From: Methanothrix sp.
GTDB taxonomy: Archaea > Halobacteriota > Methanosarcinia > Methanotrichales > Methanotrichaceae
Direction of reading: 5' to 3'
Assembly (NCBI GenBank): GCA_003162615.1
Contig: PMNG01000101.1
Span: forward strand, 1-10,293
DNA: 10,293 nt
In this document: one piece after another, positions 1 to 5,799 of the stretch
How positions within the stretch are numbered: the first letter of the stretch is position 1
How the letters are laid out: each line of letters opens with the position of its first letter
The notes under the pieces: model-generated
Seen by the model: the letters and a program-made list of their open reading frames with translations, nothing else
What the model was told of the DNA's origin: nothing
Databases searched by the model: none
Translations under genes and position numbers: made by a program

Positions 1-398
1 CGCACTTTGGGGTCGAAGAACTCCTCTTCTTTGATCTCTTCCATGAAGGAGGAGACATCGTCTCCTATGGTCTCGGAGGAGCAGGTCGTATTGATGGCCA
101 GAACATCTGGGTGATATATGTTTACGACGTTGTTGACTGCCTCCTTGAGGTTGTTTCTGCCTCCGAAGACCACTGAGTCCTCAGTGAACGAGGAGGTCGC
201 AGCAAGTGTAGGCTCGCGGTAGTGACGGGCCAGCACCATTCGAAGGTATGAGCTGCATCCCTGTGAGCCGTGGGTGACGGGCATGCAGTTATGGATGCCT
301 TTATAGGCCAGGATGGCGCCGATGGGCTGGCAGATCTTGGCCGGGTTTATGACCAGGGTCTCTCTATGCGCCATCTCTTTTGGTGTGTAATCAAGCAT
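1..398 (-). CDS. nifK: Nitrogenase MoFe protein beta subunit NifK, N-terminal part (runs off the left edge)
   Basis: Beta subunit of the nitrogenase MoFe protein; with NifD it holds the P-cluster and forms the alpha2-beta2 enzyme reduced by NifH. The first 132 residues are visible. All three beta-side P-cluster cysteines are present: Cys23 in ICQPIGA, Cys48 in GSQGCSSYLR and Cys106 in NTTCSSETIGDD. The N-terminus lacks the roughly 50-residue extension of proteobacterial NifK, as is usual for the short Clostridium/methanogen type. The ATG (398-396) lies inside the end of nifD (stop 393-391), an 8-nt overlap implying coupled translation. The start is supported by a GGAGG at 413-409 with a 10-nt spacer. 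The remainder of nifK, and perhaps nifE and nifN, should lie left of the window, but this cannot be seen. Identification is firm. Confidence 0.96.
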   Translation of the reverse strand, partial: MLDYTPKEMAHRETLVINPAKICQPIGAILAYKGIHNCMPVTHGSQGCSSYLRMVLARHYREPTLAATSSFTEDSVVFGGRNNLKEAVNNVVNIYHPDVLAINTTCSSETIGDDVSSFMEEIKEEEFFDPKV

Positions 399-2001
399 TG
401 CCGTTTTGCCTCCAGGGCGGAGTTATGAATTTCCAGGTGGGGCTGTTCACAGACATGTCGATGTCTTTGGCGAATTGTACAAAGCCAACGAAGCCGGTGT
501 AGGGGCCGCTGTAGTCGTAAGAGTGCATCTGGCGAGAGGGAATGTGCATCTTCTGGAAGACGTACTTGTCTTTTATCCCAGAGCAGAAGAGATCTATTCC
601 CAGATCCTTTACCAATCGCTCGCACTCATGATGGCTGTAGTCATCGATCATGATCTGGCCATCTTTCATGTGGGGCAGCAGTCCCTCGTAATTCATTAGC
701 CTCGGAATCATCTCCTTTTTCTCTTTAATTGCGGCATCGTCGTAGGCCGAAACCATATTCGGGTCGCGCTCGTAGTGGATATCCTCCAGGACTTTGGAGC
801 GGCCGGTGTGGACGATGCTGGATAGGACCTTTCTGCCTTCGTAGTCGTCCCGGTGGGCAAACTCATATCCTGCTACCACCACGTCCATCCCAAGGGTCTC
901 GAACATATTCCTGACGTGATGGGCGCGCGAGCCGCCGACCAGAATCATGACCCTCTTCCCTGCCAGCCTCTTCCTGTACATATCGATGATCGGCTGGATT
1001 TTAGCCATCTCCTCGGCGATCACAGCTTCTGTTTTTCTGGTCAGATCCGGATTATCAAAGAATGCGGCCATATCACGCAGGGTCTTGATGGTATCTTCAA
1101 CGCCCAGGTAGTTGACCTTCAGCCAGGGGACGCCGTACTTCTCCTCCATCATACGGTTGGTATAGTTGATGGAGCGGTGGCAGAGCAGTATGTTCAGCTT
1201 GGCCCGGTGAGCCTTGGCGATATCGTGGAAGGAAGCATCTCCAGTAAAGGGGCTGACGATACGGTAGCCCACCCTCTCCAGAAGATCCTTGACCACCCAG
1301 TAGTCTCCGCCGATATTGTACTCTCCAAAGACGTTGACATCGAAGGGTCCGGGGTTCTCCAGTTCCTCTGTCCCCACGAGATGCTCCATCAGGGCATTGG
1401 AGGCGATGTGGTGGCCTGCGGACTGAGAGACGCCGCGGTAGCCCTCGCAGCGCACAGGGATGACCTTTATCCTGAGATCCTCCTCGGCTTTCTTGCAGAC
1501 CGATTCGATATCGTCGCCGATGAGGCCGATGGGGCAGGTGCAGAAGACCGAGATGCATTCCGGCTTGAAGATGGCATAGGCTTCCCTGATGGCGGCGGCC
1601 AGCTTTTTCTCTGCACCAAAGACGATATCGGTCTCCTTGACATCCGTACTCAGGCAGTAGCCTGCATAGCAATCCCTGCCCTCTTCCGGACTCATGAGAT
1701 TGCGGCGTGTACCCCAGGTGAAGTAGGCGCAACCGATGGGACCGTGGGTGATGTGCAGGATATCTTTGATCGGCCCGAAGACCACTCCTTTGGAGCCGGC
1801 GTAGGCGCAGCCACGGTTGGTCAGAATGCCCGGGATGCTGCGGTCGTTGGCCTCGATATGCTGTTCGATCTCGCAGGAGTCCTTGACGATCACGTGCTTC
1901 TTTCTGATATCACTGGTCTTTTTGGGAAGGCCTTCCAGCATTCCCTCAACCGTCTGACGGCTCTTGTCAATGGTTACTGGTTCTCTCTCAACTCCGCTCA
2001 T
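391..2001 (-). CDS. nifD: Nitrogenase MoFe protein alpha subunit NifD
   Basis: Alpha subunit of molybdenum nitrogenase, 536 aa; it carries the FeMo-cofactor and half of the P-cluster ligands. P-cluster cysteines are Cys65 (RGCAYAG), Cys91 (HGPIGCAYFTW) and Cys156 (CTCPIGLIGDD). The active-site Gln193 and His197 are in GVSQSAGHHIA. Cofactor ligands are Cys274 (LLCHRSINY) and His493 (RQMHSYDYSGPY). These match the A. vinelandii ligand set, so the enzyme looks catalytically complete. The protein is longer than proteobacterial NifD (about 490 aa) because of an extra block around residues 380-440, a known trait of the Clostridium pasteurianum and Methanosarcina type. The ATG (2001-1999) overlaps the nifI2 stop by four bases (ATGA), and the end overlaps nifK. 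A vanadium or iron-only alpha subunit is the alternative, but the NifD-type flanking motifs and nifHI1I2DK order favour Mo nitrogenase. Confidence 0.97.
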   Translation of the reverse strand: MSGVEREPVTIDKSRQTVEGMLEGLPKKTSDIRKKHVIVKDSCEIEQHIEANDRSIPGILTNRGCAYAGSKGVVFGPIKDILHITHGPIGCAYFTWGTRRNLMSPEEGRDCYAGYCLSTDVKETDIVFGAEKKLAAAIREAYAIFKPECISVFCTCPIGLIGDDIESVCKKAEEDLRIKVIPVRCEGYRGVSQSAGHHIASNALMEHLVGTEELENPGPFDVNVFGEYNIGGDYWVVKDLLERVGYRIVSPFTGDASFHDIAKAHRAKLNILLCHRSINYTNRMMEEKYGVPWLKVNYLGVEDTIKTLRDMAAFFDNPDLTRKTEAVIAEEMAKIQPIIDMYRKRLAGKRVMILVGGSRAHHVRNMFETLGMDVVVAGYEFAHRDDYEGRKVLSSIVHTGRSKVLEDIHYERDPNMVSAYDDAAIKEKKEMIPRLMNYEGLLPHMKDGQIMIDDYSHHECERLVKDLGIDLFCSGIKDKYVFQKMHIPSRQMHSYDYSGPYTGFVGFVQFAKDIDMSVNSPTWKFITPPWRQNGNA

Positions 2002-2354
2002 GATATCGCCACGCTCCCTCTCTCACCGGTTCTTATTCTGACCGCCTCTTCCACTGTACAGATGAAGATCCGGCCATCGCCATAGTTGCCGGTGCGGTTG
2101 ATCTTGGTGATAACAGCCACCACGGCCGGCACGAACTCATCTTCCACCATGACTGAGATCATCCTCTTGGGAATGTACTTCATGCTCTTTTTATCCGACT
2201 CGGCAAGCTCTGAGGGGTGAGGGATTGTCAGGCCCCGCTGCTTTCCCCTTCCAGTGACCTTGTAGGCGGTAATGGAAGGGATGCCGATGACATCCAGGGC
2301 GTTTTTGGTGGCCTCCATCTTGTTCATCTGAATGATGGCCAGAACTTCTTTCAT
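1998..2354 (-). CDS. nifI2: Nitrogen regulatory PII-like protein NifI2
   Basis: PII-family (GlnB-like) protein of 118 aa. In methanogens NifI1 and NifI2 form a complex that binds NifDK and blocks nitrogenase when ammonium is added; 2-oxoglutarate and ATP relieve this (family knowledge from Methanococcus). The PII fold is visible: an N-terminal MKEVLAIIQMNKME strand-helix, the GRGKQRG lead-in to the T-loop (36-42), an extended T-loop (43-63, PHPSELAESDKKSMKYIPKR), the B-loop TGNYGDGRIFI (88-98) and the C-loop RIRTGERG (107-113). The longer T-loop separates NifI2 from NifI1. The uridylylated tyrosine context of enterobacterial GlnB is not evident. The start lies 1 nt after the nifI1 stop and the stop overlaps the nifD ATG, so it is co-transcribed. 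Confidence 0.95.
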   Translation of the reverse strand: MKEVLAIIQMNKMEATKNALDVIGIPSITAYKVTGRGKQRGLTIPHPSELAESDKKSMKYIPKRMISVMVEDEFVPAVVAVITKINRTGNYGDGRIFICTVEEAVRIRTGERGSVAIS

Positions 2355-2355
2355 T

Positions 2356-2673
2356 CTACAGCCCTCGCTGGCCGGTCCTTATGGTGTAGGCCTCCTCGAC
2401 TGAGGATACGAAGATCTTGCCGTCTCCGATGTTTCCGGTTCTAGCACTGTCCTCGATGATTTTGATTGCAGATTCCAGCAAGTCATCGTCTACTACCATC
2501 ATGAGCATGGTTTTGGGCAGATTATCGTAGACCACATTGCCCACCTTGATGCCCTTCTGCTTGCCTCTGCCGAAGACCTCGATACGGGTGAGAGCCGTGA
2601 AGCCTCCAGCTTCCAGGCTGTCTGCCACCTTATCCACGGCCTCAGGCCTTATGACGGCCCGGATCATCTTCAT
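2356..2673 (-). CDS. nifI1: Nitrogen regulatory PII-like protein NifI1
   Basis: PII-family protein of 105 aa, partner of NifI2 in post-translational ammonium switch-off of nitrogenase. Visible PII features are the MKMIRAVIRPEAVDKV N-terminus, GRGKQKG (35-41) before a short T-loop with VVYDNLPKTM, the B-loop TGNIGDGKIFV (79-89) and the C-terminal loop TIRTGQRGL. I chose the ATG at 2673-2671, which overlaps the nifH stop (2672-2670) as ATGA and gives the usual family N-terminus MKMIRA. A GTG start at 2688 would add five residues (MGCCG) and overlap nifH by more, so it is less likely. The gene is placed directly behind nifH, as in all nifH-I1-I2-D-K operons. Confidence 0.95.
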   Translation of the reverse strand: MKMIRAVIRPEAVDKVADSLEAGGFTALTRIEVFGRGKQKGIKVGNVVYDNLPKTMLMMVVDDDLLESAIKIIEDSARTGNIGDGKIFVSSVEEAYTIRTGQRGL

Positions 2674-3485
2674 TCCACAACACCCCACTCCATCATGACC
2701 TGCTCAAGCTCCTCGTACTCCATGGGCTTCGGGATAACGAACATCTTGTTCTCGTCCACGGCCTTGGCCAGCGCCAAATAAGCGCGCGCCTGATCTGAGT
2801 CTGGCGCGTACTGGATCACCGTCTGCTTGTGGATCTCAGACTGGTGGACGATGTTGTCCCTGGGCACGAACTGAATCATCTGGCTCCCGATCTTCTCGGC
2901 AAAGGCCCCCACAAGCTCCTTTTCCCGGTCGACATTGCGAGAGTTGCATATGATTCCGCCCAGGCGCGTGCCTCCTGACTCGGCGAACTTCTGAATGCCC
3001 TTACAGATGTTGTTGGCGGCATAAAGGGCCATCATCTCGCCCGAGGCCACGATGTAGATCTCCTGTGCTTTCCCTTCCCGAATGGGCATGGCAAAGCCTC
3101 CGCAGACGACGTCTCCCAGGACGTCGTAGAAGACGTAGTCCAGGTCGTCAGTGTAAGCTCCGAGATTCTCCAGGAGGCCGATGGAGGTGATGATGCCTCG
3201 ACCGGCGCAGCCCACGCCAGGCTCAGGTCCTCCGGATTCAACACAGCGAATGCCTCCAAATCCGGTCTTCAGTACATCGTCCAATTCCACCTCGCCTTCT
3301 TTTCTCAGAGTATCCAGAACGGAAGGCTGTCTCTTGCCGTTCATGAGCATTTTCACTGAGTCTGCTTTGGGATCGCAGCCGATCTGCATGATCTTTTTGC
3401 CCATGGTCGATAGGGCAGCAGTTAGATTCTGGGTGGTAGTCGACTTGCCGATTCCGCCCTTTCCATAGATGGCAATCTGTCTCAT
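2670..3485 (-). CDS. nifH: Nitrogenase iron protein NifH (dinitrogenase reductase)
   Basis: Homodimeric Fe protein, 271 aa, which hydrolyses MgATP and passes electrons one at a time from its 4Fe-4S cluster to NifDK; it also takes part in cofactor assembly. Walker A is GKGGIGKST (8-16), and the switch region CDPKADS is at 37-43. The cluster ligands are Cys93 (GVGCAGRG) and Cys128 (LGDVVCGGFAMPIR). Arg96, the residue ADP-ribosylated in some bacteria, is conserved. Full family length with no disruption. The start (3485-3483) is preceded by AGGT about 10 nt upstream, a modest ribosome binding site. It is the first large gene of the nif operon. A promoter region with repeated TTGAG elements lies at 3636-3720, and a possible 34-codon leader ORF ends only 9 nt before it. 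Confidence 0.97.
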   Translation of the reverse strand: MRQIAIYGKGGIGKSTTTQNLTAALSTMGKKIMQIGCDPKADSVKMLMNGKRQPSVLDTLRKEGEVELDDVLKTGFGGIRCVESGGPEPGVGCAGRGIITSIGLLENLGAYTDDLDYVFYDVLGDVVCGGFAMPIREGKAQEIYIVASGEMMALYAANNICKGIQKFAESGGTRLGGIICNSRNVDREKELVGAFAEKIGSQMIQFVPRDNIVHQSEIHKQTVIQYAPDSDQARAYLALAKAVDENKMFVIPKPMEYEELEQVMMEWGVVE

Positions 3486-3494
3486 ATTTTGTAC

Positions 3495-3599
3495 CTATTT
3501 GGGATAAAGCAGATGCGCTGCTTTTTGGTCACGGGTTTCATCCTGTGCGCTGACCCTGAGTAAGCCGAGAGGTGCGCTGTCGATCTGTGGCCAGTTCAT
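3495..3599 (-). CDS. Possible 34-aa leader ORF upstream of nifH
   Basis: A short ORF of 34 codons plus TAG lies between the nif promoter and nifH. Its ATG (3599-3597) has a perfect archaeal ribosome binding site GGAGGTG (3616-3610) with a 10-nt spacer, the same spacing as the GGAGG before nifK. The stop at 3497-3495 is only 9 nt from the nifH ATG, so ribosomes finishing here could reinitiate at nifH, whose own site is weaker. The peptide begins MNWPQIDSAPLGLL and ends HLLYPK. It is mixed in charge, has no cysteine and no membrane helix, and I recognise no family. It may be a leader peptide, a small nif-associated protein or chance. A limit: if the TATA box at 3643-3636 is the one used, transcription would start near the ribosome binding site and weaken this call. 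Confidence 0.4.
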   Translation of the reverse strand: MNWPQIDSAPLGLLRVSAQDETRDQKAAHLLYPK

Positions 3600-3609
3600 T
3601 CTTTTTTTG

Positions 3610-3616
3610 CACCTCC
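3610..3616 (-). promoter_or_regulatory. Perfect archaeal ribosome binding site upstream of the small leader ORF
   Basis: GGAGGTG on the minus strand is complementary to the 3' end of archaeal 16S rRNA. It lies 10 nt before the ATG at 3599 and is much stronger than the site directly before nifH. It is the main reason to take the leader ORF seriously. Confidence 0.55.
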
Positions 3617-3635
3617 GTGACTGACTTTGCGGCAC

Positions 3636-3720
3636 CTTTATATTGAATTATTTGAGCGGTATGAGTATAAATTGAGAATTATGAAGGATATATTCTCAAA
3701 AAAAAAGTAATTTTCTCAAA
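3636..3720 (-). promoter_or_regulatory. nifH operon promoter region with helically phased TTGAG/CTCAA elements
   Basis: An AT-rich region upstream of the nif operon. Two TATA-like boxes are visible on the minus strand: TTTATACT (3670-3663) and ATATAAAG (3643-3636). Around them, written on the plus strand, TTGAG begins at 3652 and 3672 and CTCAA begins at 3695 and 3715, so each like pair is exactly 20 bp apart. TTGAGAAT (3672-3679) and ATTCTCAA (3692-3699) form a perfect 8-bp inverted repeat with a 12-bp spacer. The part at 3636-3656 matches 20 of 21 bases upstream of the nifE-like gene. The known methanogen nif repressor NrpR uses GGAA-N6-TTCC or GGTA-N6-TACC type sites, which I do not see here. 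A regulator binding TTGAG repeats is inference. Confidence 0.55.
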
Positions 3721-3748
3721 ATATGATCTGTTTTCTGAAAAGATATGA

Positions 3749-3785
3749 AAATGACATAAGATTAGAGGAGAACCAAAAAAGAGTC
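3749..3785. repeat. 37-bp direct repeat, copy A
   Basis: This segment, from AAATGACATAAG to CAAAAAAGAGTC, recurs at 5699-5735 in the same orientation with one mismatch (G/A at 3769 versus 5719). On the minus strand it reads GACTCTTTTTTGG onward and so includes a T6 run that could act as an archaeal transcription terminator. Its inner edge abuts the last recognisable Amt codon (3788-3786), which suggests a recombination or insertion junction. Alternatively the repeat could encode a further bit of Amt (DSFFGSP in the same frame); the sequence alone does not settle this. Confidence 0.85.
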
Positions 3786-4014
3786 CAAACCGCTAACCCC
3801 TCCATATGTTCCGTCCGCGAATATTCCAATTGCCAGAAGACCCCAGAGGCCATTGTAACCGTGAACAGCTACAGTGCCCACAGGATCGTCAACCTTCAGT
3901 ACCCATTCGTTGAACCGGATACCGTTCATCACTATGAATCCAGAGACTACTCCTATTACAGCAGCGCCCAGGTCGTATATAAGCGCTGGGAGCGGTTACG
4001 CCCAACCCAAGGCC
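3786..4014 (-). pseudogene. Ammonium transporter (Amt/AmtB) remnant, C-terminal third, frameshifted
   Basis: No intact gene covers this stretch, but on the minus strand the codons after the nifE-like stop read DLGAAVIGVVSGFIV, then WVLKVDDPVGTVAVHG, YNGLWGLLAIGIFADGTY and GGVSGL. This is the well-known late region of Amt/MEP/Rh ammonium channels, including the second pore histidine context (VHGxxGLWG). Just upstream, in another frame, 3999-3976 reads VTAPSAYI, the preceding Amt motif, so a small indel near 3976 broke the frame. The 5' two thirds are missing, replaced by the nifE-like gene, whose last codons overlap the remnant. The 3' end stops at the edge of a 37-bp repeat. A linked amt gene would fit a nif locus. 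It cannot make a channel as it stands. Confidence 0.85.
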
Positions 4015-5393
4015 GAACCCGCGTCTTTAGGACTTTCAGGACGATCGAACTTACTCTCTTTTTTAACTGTAAGCTTTCTAGTAGGTTTGTTTATAGCTGC
4101 GTTTAACTCTCTGGCTAAATTTGTTATTCCGTTAAAACCCTCAAAAGCAAATGTGCGATGACAGCTAATATCACAGAATGGTATGCTTAGCTCTTGCGCC
4201 AGGAACTGCTCTTTGATCCCGCCAAGAAGCAGATCCACCTTTCTCTCGATCAGAAGATCCTTCAGATCGCAAGTATTCAGGTCCCTCTGGATTATCGCAT
4301 TGCAGCCAGCGGCATCGCAGATCTTTTGGCGGTCTACCCAATCACCTGATAAACTGCTGACTATCGCAACCTCCATCCCAAGTTCCTGAAGTACCTTAAT
4401 CAAAGATACGGCCTTAGAAGCCCCATTGACGTAGATCGCGGCCTGTTTTCCAGTCATCCTTGCCCTATGATGCTTTATCTGTCGCATTATTCTCTTTGTC
4501 TCTCTGGAGATCATCTTCTCGCATTCATCGATCATGCAGGGATCATCGAAGAACTCGACTGCATCTCTAAGTGCTGAAGACATCCCTCCAATTCCGAGAA
4601 AGCTCACACGCCTATAGGGTATGCCGTACTTTTTTTGGAGTTCCTTTGCCAGAGTTATCATAGAACTGCTGCAATGAACCAGGTTGAGCCCAGCACAGTG
4701 AGCCCTTTGAATCTCCCCTATTCTCGAGTCGCCGGTCATTGTAGATATCACTTCGATCCCCATCTCCTCAAAGTAGGACCTGACAGGCCACAGTCCTCCT
4801 GCGATGTTGTATTCCCCAAGGATGTTTACGGCATAAGGGCTTCTGGGCACGTATGTCTTGCTGCCTATCAGCCTCAACAGAGCTTTGCAAGCCAATTTAT
4901 ATCCCAATTCTTTATTTTTTAAAAAATTCCCGGAGCCCACGATTACGACAGGTATTCTCAGCTCTTTGGCCGCAGATTTGCATATCGCCTTGATGTTTTC
5001 GTCTATTTTTCCCATTACACAGGAGATATAGACGAAGATGGCCGCGGGTTTGTGAACTGCATAGAGTGTTCGTATGGTCTGGGCAAGTTTTCTCTCGCTG
5101 GCGAAAATGTCATCGCGTTCATCTATGTTCGTAGAGAACCTGTTTTTATAAAGGATAGGCCCGCTGGAGACGCATCTGCGGGCGTCCCATGAGTAGCTGG
5201 CGCATTTCAGGGGTCCATGGATGAGGTGAATGGAATCAGATATTGGGCTCAAAACAGATATCGCTTTTAAACAGGGACAAGCCTCCAGTGCCAGATCTCG
5301 CCCGGAAATGTAATCATCACATGCTAGACGCATCGCCTCATTTTGTTTCAGAATTCGTCCGCTTTCGACCTCATTTGACTTAGATGTAGTCAT
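3996..5393 (-). CDS. NifE-like nitrogenase cofactor scaffold paralogue (free-standing)
   Basis: 465-aa member of the nitrogenase component 1 family, closest by motif to NifE, the scaffold subunit on which FeMo-cofactor is completed before transfer to NifDK. NifE-type signatures are HGPLKCASYSWDARR (60-73), GEYNIAGGLWPV (193-204), TGDSRIGEIQ (220-229), LVHCSSSM (238-245) and FCDISCHRTFAFEGFNG (406-422). Cluster-ligand cysteines appear as Cys39, Cys64 and Cys125, and Cys241 matches the conserved NifE cysteine. The NifD cofactor histidine motif RQMHS is absent, so it is not a catalytic alpha subunit. NifE usually lies after nifK; here the gene is alone, upstream of nifH, with its own promoter. 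The last residues (about 455-465) run into the Amt remnant and may be a foreign tail. No strong ribosome binding site precedes the ATG at 5393. It could be a second NifE or a diverged nitrogenase-like protein. Confidence 0.82.
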   Translation of the reverse strand: MTTSKSNEVESGRILKQNEAMRLACDDYISGRDLALEACPCLKAISVLSPISDSIHLIHGPLKCASYSWDARRCVSSGPILYKNRFSTNIDERDDIFASERKLAQTIRTLYAVHKPAAIFVYISCVMGKIDENIKAICKSAAKELRIPVVIVGSGNFLKNKELGYKLACKALLRLIGSKTYVPRSPYAVNILGEYNIAGGLWPVRSYFEEMGIEVISTMTGDSRIGEIQRAHCAGLNLVHCSSSMITLAKELQKKYGIPYRRVSFLGIGGMSSALRDAVEFFDDPCMIDECEKMISRETKRIMRQIKHHRARMTGKQAAIYVNGASKAVSLIKVLQELGMEVAIVSSLSGDWVDRQKICDAAGCNAIIQRDLNTCDLKDLLIERKVDLLLGGIKEQFLAQELSIPFCDISCHRTFAFEGFNGITNLARELNAAINKPTRKLTVKKESKFDRPESPKDAGSALGWA

Positions 5394-5474
5394 GATCCTT
5401 CTCGATGATGCTCTTAGTTCGAAACGCCATCCTAATCTTGCGAAACCGATCCTGAAAAAGCTTTAATTCCTCGT

Positions 5475-5495
5475 CTTTATATCGAATTATTTGAG
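5475..5495 (-). promoter_or_regulatory. Promoter element of the nifE-like gene, shared with nifH
   Basis: On the minus strand this reads CTCAAATAATTC followed by G and ATATAAAG, matching 20 of 21 bases at 3656-3636 in the nifH promoter. ATATAAAG is a plausible archaeal TATA box about 82 nt before the ATG at 5393, placing a start site near 5450. The adjoining CTCAA belongs to the element repeated with 20-bp spacing in front of nifH. Flanking sequence is not conserved between the two promoters, so the match looks functional or recently copied. Confidence 0.55.
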
Positions 5496-5525
5496 AAGCT
5501 TACACACAATATCCCAACATCGCAG

Positions 5526-5543
5526 AAAAATTATGCGTATAAT
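5526..5543 (-). terminator. Small hairpin followed by a T-run
   Basis: ATTAT and ATAAT (5530-5534 and 5539-5543) can pair over a GCGT loop. On the minus strand the stem is followed directly by TTTTT (5530-5526). The stem is short and AT-rich, so it is a weak intrinsic terminator, but archaeal termination depends mainly on the T-run. Together with the TATA-like box at 5651-5644 it would bound a transcript of about 95 nt. Confidence 0.3.
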
Positions 5544-5698
5544 GCGTTCGAGCATGCCTCGTTCGTTGCAATTTGCGCCTATATTGCTTCTGACAACGGA
5601 TGATTGCCTAATCCAGTACTAAACTATTCCTGTATAACTTTCGTATTTAAACCCAATTACAGTCTGCCTCGTTTCTCAAATTCTGGACTTCTTCTTGT

Positions 5699-5735
5699 AA
5701 ATGACATAAGATTAGAGAAGAACCAAAAAAGAGTC
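5699..5735. repeat. 37-bp direct repeat, copy B
   Basis: Second copy of the segment at 3749-3785, same orientation, 36 of 37 identical. It lies about 65 nt after the stop of the exported-protein gene when read on the minus strand, where its T6 run could serve as that gene's terminator. No Amt-like coding sequence adjoins this copy. Confidence 0.85.
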
Positions 5736-5799
5736 TCAGCGATCGATGAAAATTTAAGAAGTATCTTTCGGTAATAGACCGGTTAGATAGAGCAGGCGG

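Larger units (their letters stand above)
5394..5799. other. Intergenic region between the nifE-like gene and the exported protein gene
   Basis: About 400 nt without a convincing gene. It holds the promoter element at 5475-5495, a hairpin with a T-run at 5526-5543, a TATA-like TTTAAATA on the minus strand (5651-5644), an isolated TTTGAGAA on the minus strand (5679-5672), the second 37-bp repeat copy (5699-5735) and the 3' end region of the upstream gene. Frames on both strands are broken by stops and I see no protein remnant. Confidence 0.6.

Noticed and set aside
391..2001. Extra block in NifD (about residues 380-440) as a novel insertion
   Set aside because: A similar extension is already known in Clostridium pasteurianum and Methanosarcina NifD, so it is a lineage trait.
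853..2085. Long plus-strand open frame (410 codons) opposite nifD
   Set aside because: It is the antisense shadow of nifD and nifI2, whose minus-strand proteins carry complete family motifs; the plus-strand translation resembles nothing.
2674..2688. GTG start adding five residues (MGCCG) to NifI1
   Set aside because: The ATG at 2673 gives the standard family N-terminus and the ATGA overlap with nifH, as seen again at nifI2/nifD.
3723..4161. Two overlapping plus-strand open frames of 95-127 codons across the Amt remnant
   Set aside because: They read antisense to recognisable Amt and NifE-like codons and have no family features; they are chance frames.
5521..5575. Short direct repeats (ATGCGT, CGTTCG) that might suggest a repeat array
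   Set aside because: Units are only 6 bp with irregular spacing, with no CRISPR-like repeat and spacer pattern.
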